This document shows, piece by piece, positions 1 through 4,981 of a DNA stretch of 5,626 nt. The notes under the pieces are model-generated. The model made no database searches, was not told the DNA's origin, and saw only the letters and a list, made by a program, of their open reading frames with translations. A program made the position numbers and the translations under genes. This DNA comes from an uncultured Bacteroides sp. (GTDB lineage: Bacteria > Bacteroidota > Bacteroidia > Bacteroidales > Bacteroidaceae): positions 1-5,626 of the forward strand of contig UQVZ01000080.1 in NCBI GenBank assembly GCA_900544675.1, given 5' to 3'. The number at the start of each line of letters is the position of its first letter. Positions within the stretch are counted from its first letter, which is position 1.

Positions 1-4
1 AAAC

Positions 5-67
5 TATTGGCTTTAACTTCTAACGAAGCGTAGCGGAGTGATAACTTCTTTAACTTCTCTAACTCCT
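5..67 (+). repeat. R1 repeat, copy A (63 bp)
   Basis: This is the first of three copies of an AT-rich intergenic repeat made of TAACTTCT-like words around a GC-richer core (CGAAGCGTAGCGGAGTGATA). It matches the reverse complement of 2098-2160 at 61 of 63 positions, the two differences being a T/C exchange near the end. It lies 8 bp beyond the stop codon of the recombinase-like gene ending at 76. The words CTTC-TAAC-GAAG inside it could form a small hairpin. I do not know a published name for this repeat. Confidence 0.9.
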
Positions 68-75
68 TTAAGAAA

Positions 76-921
76 TCATATCAAATCGCTAATCTTTACT
101 TCTTGTATCAGTCCTTCCCAGGTATGCCGGGCGACTGTCAGATTCAACGGGAAGGGAAGTCCGAGCATCCTGCCTATCTTTTTCAGGTTCCAGTTGATGT
201 TGTGGATGGCTGCGTCGTGCTGCCGCCACTGCTCCTGCGGGTCTTCCGCCGTGATAAGCGGGAACAGGTAGGGTGTGCCGGGCTGGGCATATTTATCTAC
301 TATTGTCTTTAGGAAAGGATACCAGTTGACAGATTCCTCCTTGCCCGTAGCTTTGGATATATAGGTGAGTCTGCCGTCTTTCAGGTTGTCTTTCGTCAGA
401 TAGAAAATGTCCCTGCCGGTCATGCCCTTGGTGAAGATGGCGAACAGGAAGATGTCGCGGGCGAACAGGGCGGAAGGACGCAGGCTGCTCACATCCATAT
501 AGCGGAGCTGCATGACCTCCTGGGGTGTCAGCCGGTTCCTGTTTTTCTTGACCCGGTAGCTTACATCCACGCCTTGAAAGGGATAGCATTCATCGGTCAG
601 TCCGTTCGCCACTGCCAACTGATATACCCGTTTCAGGTTACGGATATAGAGCGAGATGGTGTTCTGTCCCAATTCCTGGTTCTTCAGCCAGGTGTGGTAG
701 TTCCGTATCAGCAGGGAGTCGAAATCCTTGAAGGGTATCTCGTTCTTGCCTAAGTAGGTGACGAACTTCTTCAGATAAATACTCAGCTTATGGGCGGCGT
801 CATACCTGCCTTTGTCCCGCATTGCGTCAATACAGGTGCGGGTGTAGGCGATAAAATCGTTTCTTTCATCCGCTGCCAAAGCCAGGGCTGCCGTCTGTAC
901 ATTCTCTTGTTTGTTATCCAC
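76..921 (-). CDS. Tyrosine recombinase-like protein, truncated before the catalytic tyrosine
   Basis: This 281-aa protein resembles Bacteroidales site-specific integrases with a SAM-like core-binding domain. Residues about 20-110 look like that helical DNA-binding domain (KLSIYLKKFVTYLG, NTISLYIRNLKRVY). Residues about 130-268 look like the catalytic domain, with a box I region (FTKGMTGRDIFYLTKDNL), a beta-strand lysine region (SKATGKEE) and box II (VARHTW, with R265 and H266). Family members usually have TRGMSFVD-type sequence where this one has TKGMTGRD, and T262 replaces the first His of HxxR. The protein stops about 16 residues after box II, so the LGH-type motif and the nucleophilic Tyr of the family are absent; the R1 repeat begins 8 bp beyond the stop. 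The start is GTG at 919-921: an in-frame TAA lies two codons upstream and the next ATG is residue 34. It begins 33 bp after the 377-aa gene, so the two are probably cotranscribed. It is either a decayed integrase or a domesticated DNA-binding protein. Confidence 0.85.
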   Translation of the reverse strand: MDNKQENVQTAALALAADERNDFIAYTRTCIDAMRDKGRYDAAHKLSIYLKKFVTYLGKNEIPFKDFDSLLIRNYHTWLKNQELGQNTISLYIRNLKRVYQLAVANGLTDECYPFQGVDVSYRVKKNRNRLTPQEVMQLRYMDVSSLRPSALFARDIFLFAIFTKGMTGRDIFYLTKDNLKDGRLTYISKATGKEESVNWYPFLKTIVDKYAQPGTPYLFPLITAEDPQEQWRQHDAAIHNINWNLKKIGRMLGLPFPLNLTVARHTWEGLIQEVKISDLI

Positions 922-954
922 TTTTTCTTATCTTATTACTGAAAATTCTGACAC

Positions 955-2088
955 TTATGCACCGTGTGTCTCCACCGGTTTCAACTGCCCGAACAGTTCC
1001 AGAAAATCATAAATATTGGGTTCGTCCCAATAGATGCCCCAGTCCGCATCGTATGCCTCTTTGGGGTTTTCGGGAACGGTATATAAATCATCGTAAAGGC
1101 TGATACGTCTGCCAAAGGCTGTGGTAAAATAGCATTGTTTCGCTGCTTCCTGTTCTTTGTTGATTATATCAGTCCAAATGTGTTCACCGTTCCATTTTTC
1201 AGCATCCTTGCTATCCAGCCATACGGCAGGACCGTTTATGTAGGTCTTACCCCAATAGATTACAAGCTGGGCGGCAAGGTGATCAGATTCTTCATTTTTC
1301 ACCCTTAATTCTTCATTAAGAACCACGTTCTCAAACACCCGACCGTCTCTGTGCCGTAAGGTGAGGGTATTGTCGTCTTTCCTTTCAATAACCGTATAGG
1401 TGTCCAACCGTTCGGAGTGTATGGTGCTGAGGGCATCTGCTACCTCGCTAAGCAAGGACTGTTCTGTTTCGTCTTTCAATGGATTAACGGACAAGGCGCG
1501 GCACTGATCAGCTATGATTGCTGCCAAGGAAAAGCCGCGCTTGTCCTGCCAGTTGAAGGCAAGGTCGGAAAAACGCATCTTTCGGGCCGCCAGTCTGTCC
1601 CCAGTCAGCTCACGGAACATCGCCTTGCGGAAATGCAAATCGGGATAGACACGCCGCAGGCAAATATCAGCACGCACAAACCAGGTCAGCATGCCACTGA
1701 GATATTGGAAATCATGCGGCAACACGCTCTCTATCATCCAACGCCTGAGTGCGCTGTATTTTGCTTTTGCCACAGTCTCCGACATAAGCCGGTGCAGCCG
1801 GTTGGTGGCACCTATTGTAAGTTTCAGTCTGTCACTGAAAGAATCCAACAGACTACCCAAACTGCGGTACCTGTATATGTAAATCCCGTCGAAACCAATG
1901 GCGATGGTGTTCTCCGTATAGAGAAGCCATGCACGGATAGCCGGTTCATCTATGCGTCCACCGTCTTCTTTCACCAACCGGTGCAATTCGCAGTAAAATT
2001 GATAGAAGAAGCCCACATCACCGCTCACGTCCATGGACGGGTGGTGCAGGTGTTGCCACTTGGAGGTAAATTGGTTGATTGAAAGCAT
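955..2088 (-). CDS. Uncharacterised 377-aa protein, middle gene of the operon
   Basis: I do not recognise this family with certainty. The first 220 residues look mostly helical, with conserved-looking aromatic and acidic patches (residues 20-75, GFFYQFYCEL and the region around IAIGFDGIYIYRYR). Residues about 228-292 look like a small beta domain (DTYTVIERKDDNTLTLRHRD, then AAQLVIYWGKTYINGPAVWL). The C-terminus is acidic and aromatic (DADWGIYWDEPNIYDFLELF). There is no signal peptide or membrane segment, so it is probably cytoplasmic. The ATG at 2086-2088 is preferred: an in-frame GTG at 2127 would add 13 residues (MITSLTSLTP...) encoded by the R1 repeat, which is clearly intergenic. Residues 257-267 (LNEELRVKNEE) are encoded by a copy of the R2 intergenic repeat and were probably gained by its insertion. 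The gene is followed after 33 bp by the recombinase-like gene and preceded by the NusG-like gene across a 275-bp repeat-filled gap. Confidence 0.8.
   Translation of the reverse strand: MLSINQFTSKWQHLHHPSMDVSGDVGFFYQFYCELHRLVKEDGGRIDEPAIRAWLLYTENTIAIGFDGIYIYRYRSLGSLLDSFSDRLKLTIGATNRLHRLMSETVAKAKYSALRRWMIESVLPHDFQYLSGMLTWFVRADICLRRVYPDLHFRKAMFRELTGDRLAARKMRFSDLAFNWQDKRGFSLAAIIADQCRALSVNPLKDETEQSLLSEVADALSTIHSERLDTYTVIERKDDNTLTLRHRDGRVFENVVLNEELRVKNEESDHLAAQLVIYWGKTYINGPAVWLDSKDAEKWNGEHIWTDIINKEQEAAKQCYFTTAFGRRISLYDDLYTVPENPKEAYDADWGIYWDEPNIYDFLELFGQLKPVETHGA
1288..1325. repeat. R2 repeat copy inside a coding sequence
   Basis: The plus strand carries TTCTTCATTTTTCACCCTTA followed by ATTCTTCATTAAG, which are the same ATTCTTCATTCTTA words that make up the intergenic repeats at 2231-2264, 2341-2366 and 4149-4179. 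Here they lie within the 377-aa gene and are read in frame as LNEELRVKNEE. The length does not disturb the frame. Confidence 0.8.
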
Positions 2089-2097
2089 TATAATATT

Positions 2098-2160
2098 AGG
2101 AGTTAAAGAAGTTAGAGAAGTTATCACTCCGCTACGCTTCGTTAGAAGTTAAAGCCAATA
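2098..2160 (-). repeat. R1 repeat, copy B (63 bp, inverted)
   Basis: This is the reverse complement of copy A (5-67) with two mismatches, so copies A and B form a long inverted repeat around the 377-aa gene and the recombinase-like gene. Its inner edge lies 9 bp upstream of the ATG at 2088. It is also inverted relative to copy C (4037-4092). A GTG within it gives a false upstream start for the 377-aa gene. Confidence 0.9.
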
Positions 2161-2222
2161 CTTCTGCTTGCTTAGGAGTTAAGTAGTTAAGAAGTTAAGG
2201 AGTTAAGCCAATACTTCTGCTG
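2147..2222. repeat. Partial direct duplication of the R1 end
   Basis: The words GTTAA(A)GCCAATACTTCTGCT occur twice, at 2147-2168 and 2201-2222. They are separated by AGTTAAG-type repeats (AGGAGTTAAGTAGTTAAGAA). This looks like a slipped or tandemly expanded outer end of R1 copy B. Confidence 0.75.
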
Positions 2223-2230
2223 ATGTATCG

Positions 2231-2264
2231 ATTCTTCATTCTTAATTCTTCATTCTTAATTAAT
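2231..2264 (+). repeat. R2 repeat (ATTCTTCATTCTTA words)
   Basis: This is a low-complexity intergenic repeat built of alternating TTCTTCATT and CTTAATT words. Related copies lie at 2341-2366 and 4149-4179, and a diverged one lies within the 377-aa gene at 1288-1325. Repeats of this wording are familiar between genes in Bacteroidales genomes; their function is unknown to me. Confidence 0.8.
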
Positions 2265-2287
2265 TTAATCTGTGTAATCTTGTGGTG
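2265..2287 (-). repeat. R5 repeat, inverted copy (TTAATCTGTGTAATCTTGTG)
   Basis: Read on the minus strand this gives CACAAGATTACACAGATTAA. This is related to the ACGCAGATTAACGCAGATTT type of intergenic repeat at 3944-3975, in opposite orientation. It abuts R2 on its left and R3 on its right. Confidence 0.65.
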
Positions 2288-2289
2288 AA

Positions 2290-2320
2290 AAAAACCTTGT
2301 CAACTCGTCAACTGATACCT
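2290..2320 (+). repeat. R3 repeat, left arm of a 31-bp perfect inverted pair
   Basis: The 31 bases from AAAAACCTTGTCAACTCGTC to ACTGATACCT are the exact reverse complement of 3907-3937. The pair encloses the NusG-like gene. Internally the repeat contains two GTCAACT words. A third, shorter copy in this orientation lies at 4011-4030. Confidence 0.9.
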
Positions 2321-2340
2321 TATTTACTATCTAGTCAACT

Positions 2341-2366
2341 ATTCTTCATTCATCATTCTTCATTTA
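2341..2366 (+). repeat. R2 repeat abutting the 3' end of the NusG-like gene
   Basis: The sequence ATTCTTCATTCATCATTCTT continues into CATTTA. On the minus strand the TAA stop of the NusG-like gene (2364-2366) is formed at the edge of this repeat, so the coding end and the repeat meet without a spacer. Confidence 0.75.
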
Positions 2367-3869
2367 ATTGTGCAGCCACACGGAGCGCAAGTATCTGCGC
2401 CAGATAGCCAACCGGTTGGTGCTGTTGATTTCACGGCAGATGTCCACGCAGGTGTGAACCAACTCGTTGATGCCTTTTGCAAGGTCGGTTGTCGTTAAGG
2501 TCATTACATTCAGTAAGACCTCACCAACCTTGAAATCCTTGACGGCTTTCACGCTTGAATTCTTATCGGTCAACACCTTATATAATATAGGCGCAAAATT
2601 CCGGAAAGACTCAATCATCTTCTCTTTTTCACCTTGTTCCTTTGTCTCCTTGCCTGCTGATGTAAATCTTCCTTCGACCAGCTTCTCATTCGCCTTGCCT
2701 GCCGTCAGGAAGTACTGGCTCAGGAAGCCGTCCCAGTTAGCAAAGAGGATGAAGCTGTTCTCATCGGATGAATTGATTACGCCGATATGGGCATAATAAG
2801 GCGTAGTAACTATTTCACTCTCCTTTTTGCTGGGGAAGTAGAGTTCTTCGGTGATGTTTGCCTTGCGTATGATTTCCTTGAAGCTGCTGTGCTGGAGTTG
2901 TGCCTCTGTCTGGTCGTTTTTTATCTCTACACCCGAAGTGGGGGTGAGGAAGGGGCGCAAGGAAATTTTATTCCAGGTCTCTTTTACATATCCGGGAGTG
3001 TCGTGTTCGTAACGGGCAAGGTTGATGACAAGTTCCGCTTCTTCGGCGGTCATCTGCGGCAGACGCCTGCTTAATGCCTCATCGCCCTGTTTGAACAGCG
3101 TCTTGCAAAGTTCAATCAATGACGGCTTAGCGGTCAGGATTTCTATCATTTCGTAAAACTTCTGCTGTGTGCGGTCGTTGTATCCGCATGCCTGCAACAT
3201 ACCGATGAGAAGGTCGGCTGCACGGGGCTTTTCGGTATCAATGGACAGGCGGTCGCCTTCGGCATTGTGAAGCCGCACTACATGGAGGTCGTATGCGTTG
3301 GGATAGACAACGGTCAGGTGGTTGCCGGGCATGGCGTCCTGTACTTCGAACACAAGTCCGCGCTTGCCACGGAAACGGCAGATATAACCCATGCGCCCTG
3401 CAAGCAGGCCGTCGATGACGCGCACAAGCTCGTTGGGTTCATTCGCCTTGGTGTTGAAGGAATAATCGGCGTAAGGGCGTTCCAGCACCAACACTTTGTC
3501 TGCATAGTTCTCATTATATTCGCGGAACTCACGCATCTGCTTTTCAGGTATTACGAACATACGTGTATCCGTACCCGATTCCTGCTTCCGCTTGTATTGC
3601 ATTTTGCCGTCCAAGGCATGTTCCTTCATGAACTCCACCAATGAGCTTTGAGTGGCAAGTACAAATATCACGCCGGCAAACTTGGGGACATAGGTCTCTT
3701 CGCCGTTGGAATACTTGCGGACAGTGGTGCATTTCGGCACATAGACCTCAAGGATGTTCCTGGTTTCGGCCTTATGCTTTTCGAAAAGCGCTACCATTGC
3801 ATCTACCTGACGATGGTGGGTACGAATGATGTACCAGCAATAATCAACGTGGTTAGTCTTGTCGGGCAT
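2364..3869 (-). CDS. UpxY/NusG-like transcription antiterminator with a long C-terminal extension
   Basis: This 501-aa protein starts with a NusG N-terminal-like domain at residues about 10-120 (CWYIIRTHHRQVDAMVALFE, EVYVPKCTTVRKYSNGEETY, KFAGVIFVLA, MFVIPEKQMREF). A KOW-like segment follows at about 148-178 (VRVIDGLLAGRMGYICRFRG then KRGLVFEV). This layout matches the UpxY family of Bacteroides, which bind RNA polymerase and prevent early termination in the leaders of capsular polysaccharide operons. Family members are normally about 170-190 aa. This one has about 300 more residues (about 205-501), mostly predicted helical and charged, that I cannot assign. No signal peptide or membrane segment is present, so it should act in the cytoplasm. 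The ATG at 3867-3869 lies directly before the NusG domain; there is no clear Shine-Dalgarno sequence. It is the first gene of a probable operon whose promoter is likely the invertible segment about 540 bp upstream. The antitermination role is inferred from the family. Confidence 0.85.
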   Translation of the reverse strand: MPDKTNHVDYCWYIIRTHHRQVDAMVALFEKHKAETRNILEVYVPKCTTVRKYSNGEETYVPKFAGVIFVLATQSSLVEFMKEHALDGKMQYKRKQESGTDTRMFVIPEKQMREFREYNENYADKVLVLERPYADYSFNTKANEPNELVRVIDGLLAGRMGYICRFRGKRGLVFEVQDAMPGNHLTVVYPNAYDLHVVRLHNAEGDRLSIDTEKPRAADLLIGMLQACGYNDRTQQKFYEMIEILTAKPSLIELCKTLFKQGDEALSRRLPQMTAEEAELVINLARYEHDTPGYVKETWNKISLRPFLTPTSGVEIKNDQTEAQLQHSSFKEIIRKANITEELYFPSKKESEIVTTPYYAHIGVINSSDENSFILFANWDGFLSQYFLTAGKANEKLVEGRFTSAGKETKEQGEKEKMIESFRNFAPILYKVLTDKNSSVKAVKDFKVGEVLLNVMTLTTTDLAKGINELVHTCVDICREINSTNRLAIWRRYLRSVWLHN

Positions 3870-3873
3870 GGGG

Positions 3874-3900
3874 AAGTTTTTGAGTTTTTAAGTTTTTGAG
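3874..3900. repeat. R4 tandem repeat (AAGTTTTTGAG, period 16)
   Basis: The word AAGTTTTTGAG occurs at 3874-3884 and again at 3890-3900, with GTTTTT-type sequence between. It lies immediately upstream of the ATG of the NusG-like gene, in the place of a ribosome binding site. Confidence 0.75.
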
Positions 3901-3906
3901 TTGACG

Positions 3907-3937
3907 AGGTATCAGTTGACGAGTTGACAAGGTTTTT
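3907..3937 (-). repeat. R3 repeat, right arm of a 31-bp perfect inverted pair
   Basis: This is the exact reverse complement of 2290-2320 over 31 bases. It lies 37 bp upstream of the NusG-like start codon. With the left arm it forms a perfect inverted repeat around the gene, about 1.6 kb apart. Confidence 0.9.
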
Positions 3938-3943
3938 GCTTGA

Positions 3944-3975
3944 AACGCAGATTAACGCAGATTTTCACAGATTAT
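3944..3975 (+). repeat. R5 repeat (ACGCAGATTAACGCAGATTT)
   Basis: Three CGCAGATT / CACAGATT words occur in tandem. This type of repeat is common between genes in Bacteroidetes. An inverted relative lies at 2265-2287 on the other side of the NusG-like gene. Confidence 0.7.
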
Positions 3976-4010
3976 ATCTTTTGATAATCAATGCTATTTA
4001 AAACCTTGTT

Positions 4011-4030
4011 ACCTTGTCAACTCGTCAACT
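4011..4030 (+). repeat. R3 repeat, third partial copy
   Basis: ACCTTGTCAACTCGTCAACT is identical to 2294-2313 and inverted relative to 3907-3937. With the copy at 3907-3937 it forms a closely spaced inverted pair within the leader of the NusG-like gene. Confidence 0.85.
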
Positions 4031-4036
4031 AAATAA

Positions 4037-4092
4037 CTTTAACTTCTAACGAAGCGCAGCGGAGTGATAACTTCTCTAACTACTTAACTCCT
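4037..4092 (+). repeat. R1 repeat, copy C (56 bp)
   Basis: This copy has the orientation of copy A and is inverted relative to copy B. It differs from them by a C in the core (GAAGCGCAGCGG) and by a slightly altered tail (CTAACTACTTAACTCCT). It marks the upstream side of the NusG-like gene block. Confidence 0.85.
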
Positions 4093-4100
4093 AAAAAGAA

Positions 4101-4130
4101 AAAACTTTGCGCCTTTGGGTCTCTGCGTTC
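4101..4130 (+). repeat. R6 repeat (CTTTGCGCCTTTGGGTCTCT)
   Basis: This is a degenerate TTTGCG / CTTTGG-type word repeat. The type resembles the CTTTGCGTCTTTGCGCC intergenic repeats often seen in Bacteroidetes. There is only one copy in this window. Confidence 0.5.
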
Positions 4131-4148
4131 AATACATTTAAAGCACAG

Positions 4149-4179
4149 ATTCTTCATTCTTAATTCTTCATTCTTCATT
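4149..4179 (+). repeat. R2 repeat, upstream copy
   Basis: The sequence is ATTCTTCATTCTTAATTCTT followed by CATTCTTCATT, nearly the same as 2231-2264 and in the same orientation. It lies in the untranslated leader upstream of the NusG-like gene. Confidence 0.8.
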
Positions 4180-4201
4180 GAAAAAAGCGTTCTTCACGTT
4201 C

Positions 4202-4224
4202 CTTCAATGACAGTCGCATTGAAG
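4202..4224. other. Leader hairpin, 8-bp perfect stem
   Basis: CTTCAATG, a 7-nt loop (ACAGTCG) and CATTGAAG form a perfect stem in the region that would be the transcribed leader of the NusG-like gene. On the minus strand a run of six T follows about 17-22 nt later (4180-4185), too far for a classical intrinsic terminator. It could be a pause or attenuation site, but there is no direct evidence. Confidence 0.45.
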
Positions 4225-4312
4225 TTCTGAAGCACCTTATTTCAGGTATAACGGCAGTATTTGGGAAGAATCTCAGCAGCAAATATCCACCGTTGTTATG
4301 TTACGAGAAGAA

Positions 4313-4331
4313 TAAAGCGATGTACGCTTTA
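4313..4331 (-). terminator. Weak hairpin with T-rich tail in the leader (possible attenuator)
   Basis: TAAAGCG, a 5-nt loop and CGCTTTA form a perfect 7-bp stem. On the minus strand it is followed by TTCTTCT, a weak T-rich tail. It lies between the invertible segment and the NusG-like gene, where leader terminators overcome by UpxY-type proteins would be expected. The role is inferred and the termination signal is weak. Confidence 0.3.
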
Positions 4332-4410
4332 ATAAAATTATCTTCATGTCGCAAACGTTTAATTGTCAACTTATTAAGTCAATCCGTTTTCGCCGCTTTA
4401 CTATCGTTTG

Positions 4411-4428
4411 ATAATATGAAACGGCAAA
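4411..4428 (+). repeat. Left inverted repeat of the putative invertible segment
   Basis: ATAATATGAAACGGCAAA is the exact reverse complement of 4585-4602. The homology stops sharply at both ends of the 18 bp, as expected for a recombinase site rather than a decayed duplication. Confidence 0.9.
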
Positions 4429-4569
4429 ATCGCTGTACTGTATTGGAAATCAATAAGAACACTGTCGCTATTCGCAAGATTAGTCGAACAAATGCAGTCT
4501 TGTTAGACTAAAATTTTCCAATCCTGAATATTTTTTACATGTAAATGCCTCTGTATTAAATCTTTTTTA

Positions 4570-4577
4570 TATCTTTG
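4570..4577 (+). promoter_or_regulatory. Bacteroides-type promoter -7 box TATCTTTG
   Basis: The box fits the Bacteroides consensus TAnnTTTG exactly and lies 7 bp inside the right inverted repeat, so transcription would start within or just past the repeat. A -33 TTTG box is not clear: the best candidate, TCTG at 4550-4553, is weak and too closely spaced. No matching box facing left was found in the segment or in the leader. Confidence 0.65.
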
Positions 4578-4584
4578 TCGCAGG

Positions 4585-4602
4585 TTTGCCGTTTCATATT
4601 AT
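4585..4602 (-). repeat. Right inverted repeat of the putative invertible segment
   Basis: TTTGCCGTTTCATATTAT is the exact reverse complement of 4411-4428, with a spacing of 156 bp between the arms. Confidence 0.9.
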
Positions 4603-4623
4603 ACAGCGTCGAAATTTGTCGAA

Positions 4624-4676
4624 CATTCTCCGGTTATTTCTTATTTGCGTAGAATCCTGCCGATCATTCTCCGGTT
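4624..4676. repeat. 12-bp direct repeat CATTCTCCGGTT
   Basis: The 12-mer occurs at 4624-4635 and 4665-4676, 41 bp apart start to start. It overlaps the 3' end of the excisionase-like remnant and lies just outside the right inverted repeat. It could be a local duplication scar. Confidence 0.7.
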
Positions 4677-4793
4677 GGCTTTCACCACACCCTTATTCAA
4701 ATTATCTAATTTGGAATCAAGTTTGTTTTATTTGTCCATAATCCATGACATAGCTTTGGGCAAATCCTCAAATGTAATGTTCTTGTCGTTCAT
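4644..4793 (-). pseudogene. Excisionase/HTH-like N-terminal remnant with an internal stop
   Basis: The first 21 codons read MNDKNITFEDLPKAMSWIMD plus K. This resembles the N-terminus of small helix-turn-helix or excisionase-like proteins of Bacteroidales mobile elements, which often begin with ITFExLPxAV followed by a short coiled coil. A TAA at 4728-4730 interrupts it. The same frame continues with a charged coiled-coil-like stretch (NKLDSKLDNLNKGVVKANRR) to a TAA at 4641-4643. The TAA could come from CAA (Gln) by one transition. The DNA-binding part of the family is missing. It lies downstream of the integrase remnant, on the same strand, as parts of an old element would. The assignment rests on a short segment. 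Confidence 0.45.
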
Positions 4794-4921
4794 ATCATTA
4801 TCTGTTAATTTATGCTGCGAAGTAACAGCAAAAACCAATACTGATTTATGGGTGACAAATATCACATAAAGAAACATTATCGTGCCATAAGATTGAGAAG
4901 ATAAAAATGCGCAGAAATAAA

Positions 4922-4952
4922 AAGCCATCCACATGAAAGATGCAGACGGCTT
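4922..4952 (-). terminator. Strong intrinsic terminator downstream of the integrase remnant
   Basis: On the minus strand AAGCCGTCTGCAT, a 5-nt loop (CTTTC) and ATGTGGATGGCTT form a 13-bp stem with a few G-T pairs, followed by TTTATTT. It starts about 30 bp after the integrase stop at 4982 and fits that gene's 3' end. Confidence 0.8.
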
Positions 4953-4981
4953 AAATAAGGTGGAAAAACATAAGAATACGT

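Larger units (their letters stand above)
4411..4602. promoter_or_regulatory. Putative invertible promoter segment (192 bp)
   Basis: Perfect 18-bp inverted repeats bound a 156-bp interior that carries a Bacteroides -7 box next to its right end. This matches the layout of phase-variable promoters upstream of upxY genes in Bacteroides capsule loci, where recombinases flip a 100-200-bp segment. In the orientation given, the promoter reads rightwards into pseudogene remnants, so the NusG-like operon to the left would be OFF; inversion would aim it at that operon. No intact invertase gene is in the window. Confidence 0.75.

Noticed and set aside
38..312. Plus-strand ORFs at the left edge
   Set aside because: One starts inside the R1 repeat (MITSLTSLTP) and both run antisense to the recombinase-like gene.
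1417..2082. 221-aa plus-strand ORF
   Set aside because: It is antisense to the 377-aa gene, which has the better codon and domain-like pattern and fits the operon; the plus-strand product has a shadow-like composition.
2089..2127. Upstream GTG start adding 13 residues to the 377-aa protein
   Set aside because: The added residues are encoded by R1 repeat DNA that is present in other intergenic places; the ATG at 2088 is a better start.
2161..2363. CRISPR-like spacing of short repeats
   Set aside because: The repeats have no constant length, no unique spacers of even size and no cas genes nearby; they are low-complexity intergenic words.
4293..4511. 72-aa plus-strand ORF running through the left inverted repeat
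   Set aside because: It has no recognisable family, its composition resembles random AT-rich translation, and its second half would be exchanged by inversion of the segment.
4645..4869. 74-aa plus-strand ORF downstream of the rightward promoter
   Set aside because: It would be the only product of the promoter as drawn, but it is antisense to the excisionase-like remnant and shows no domain; its hydrophobic stretch comes from AT-rich sequence.
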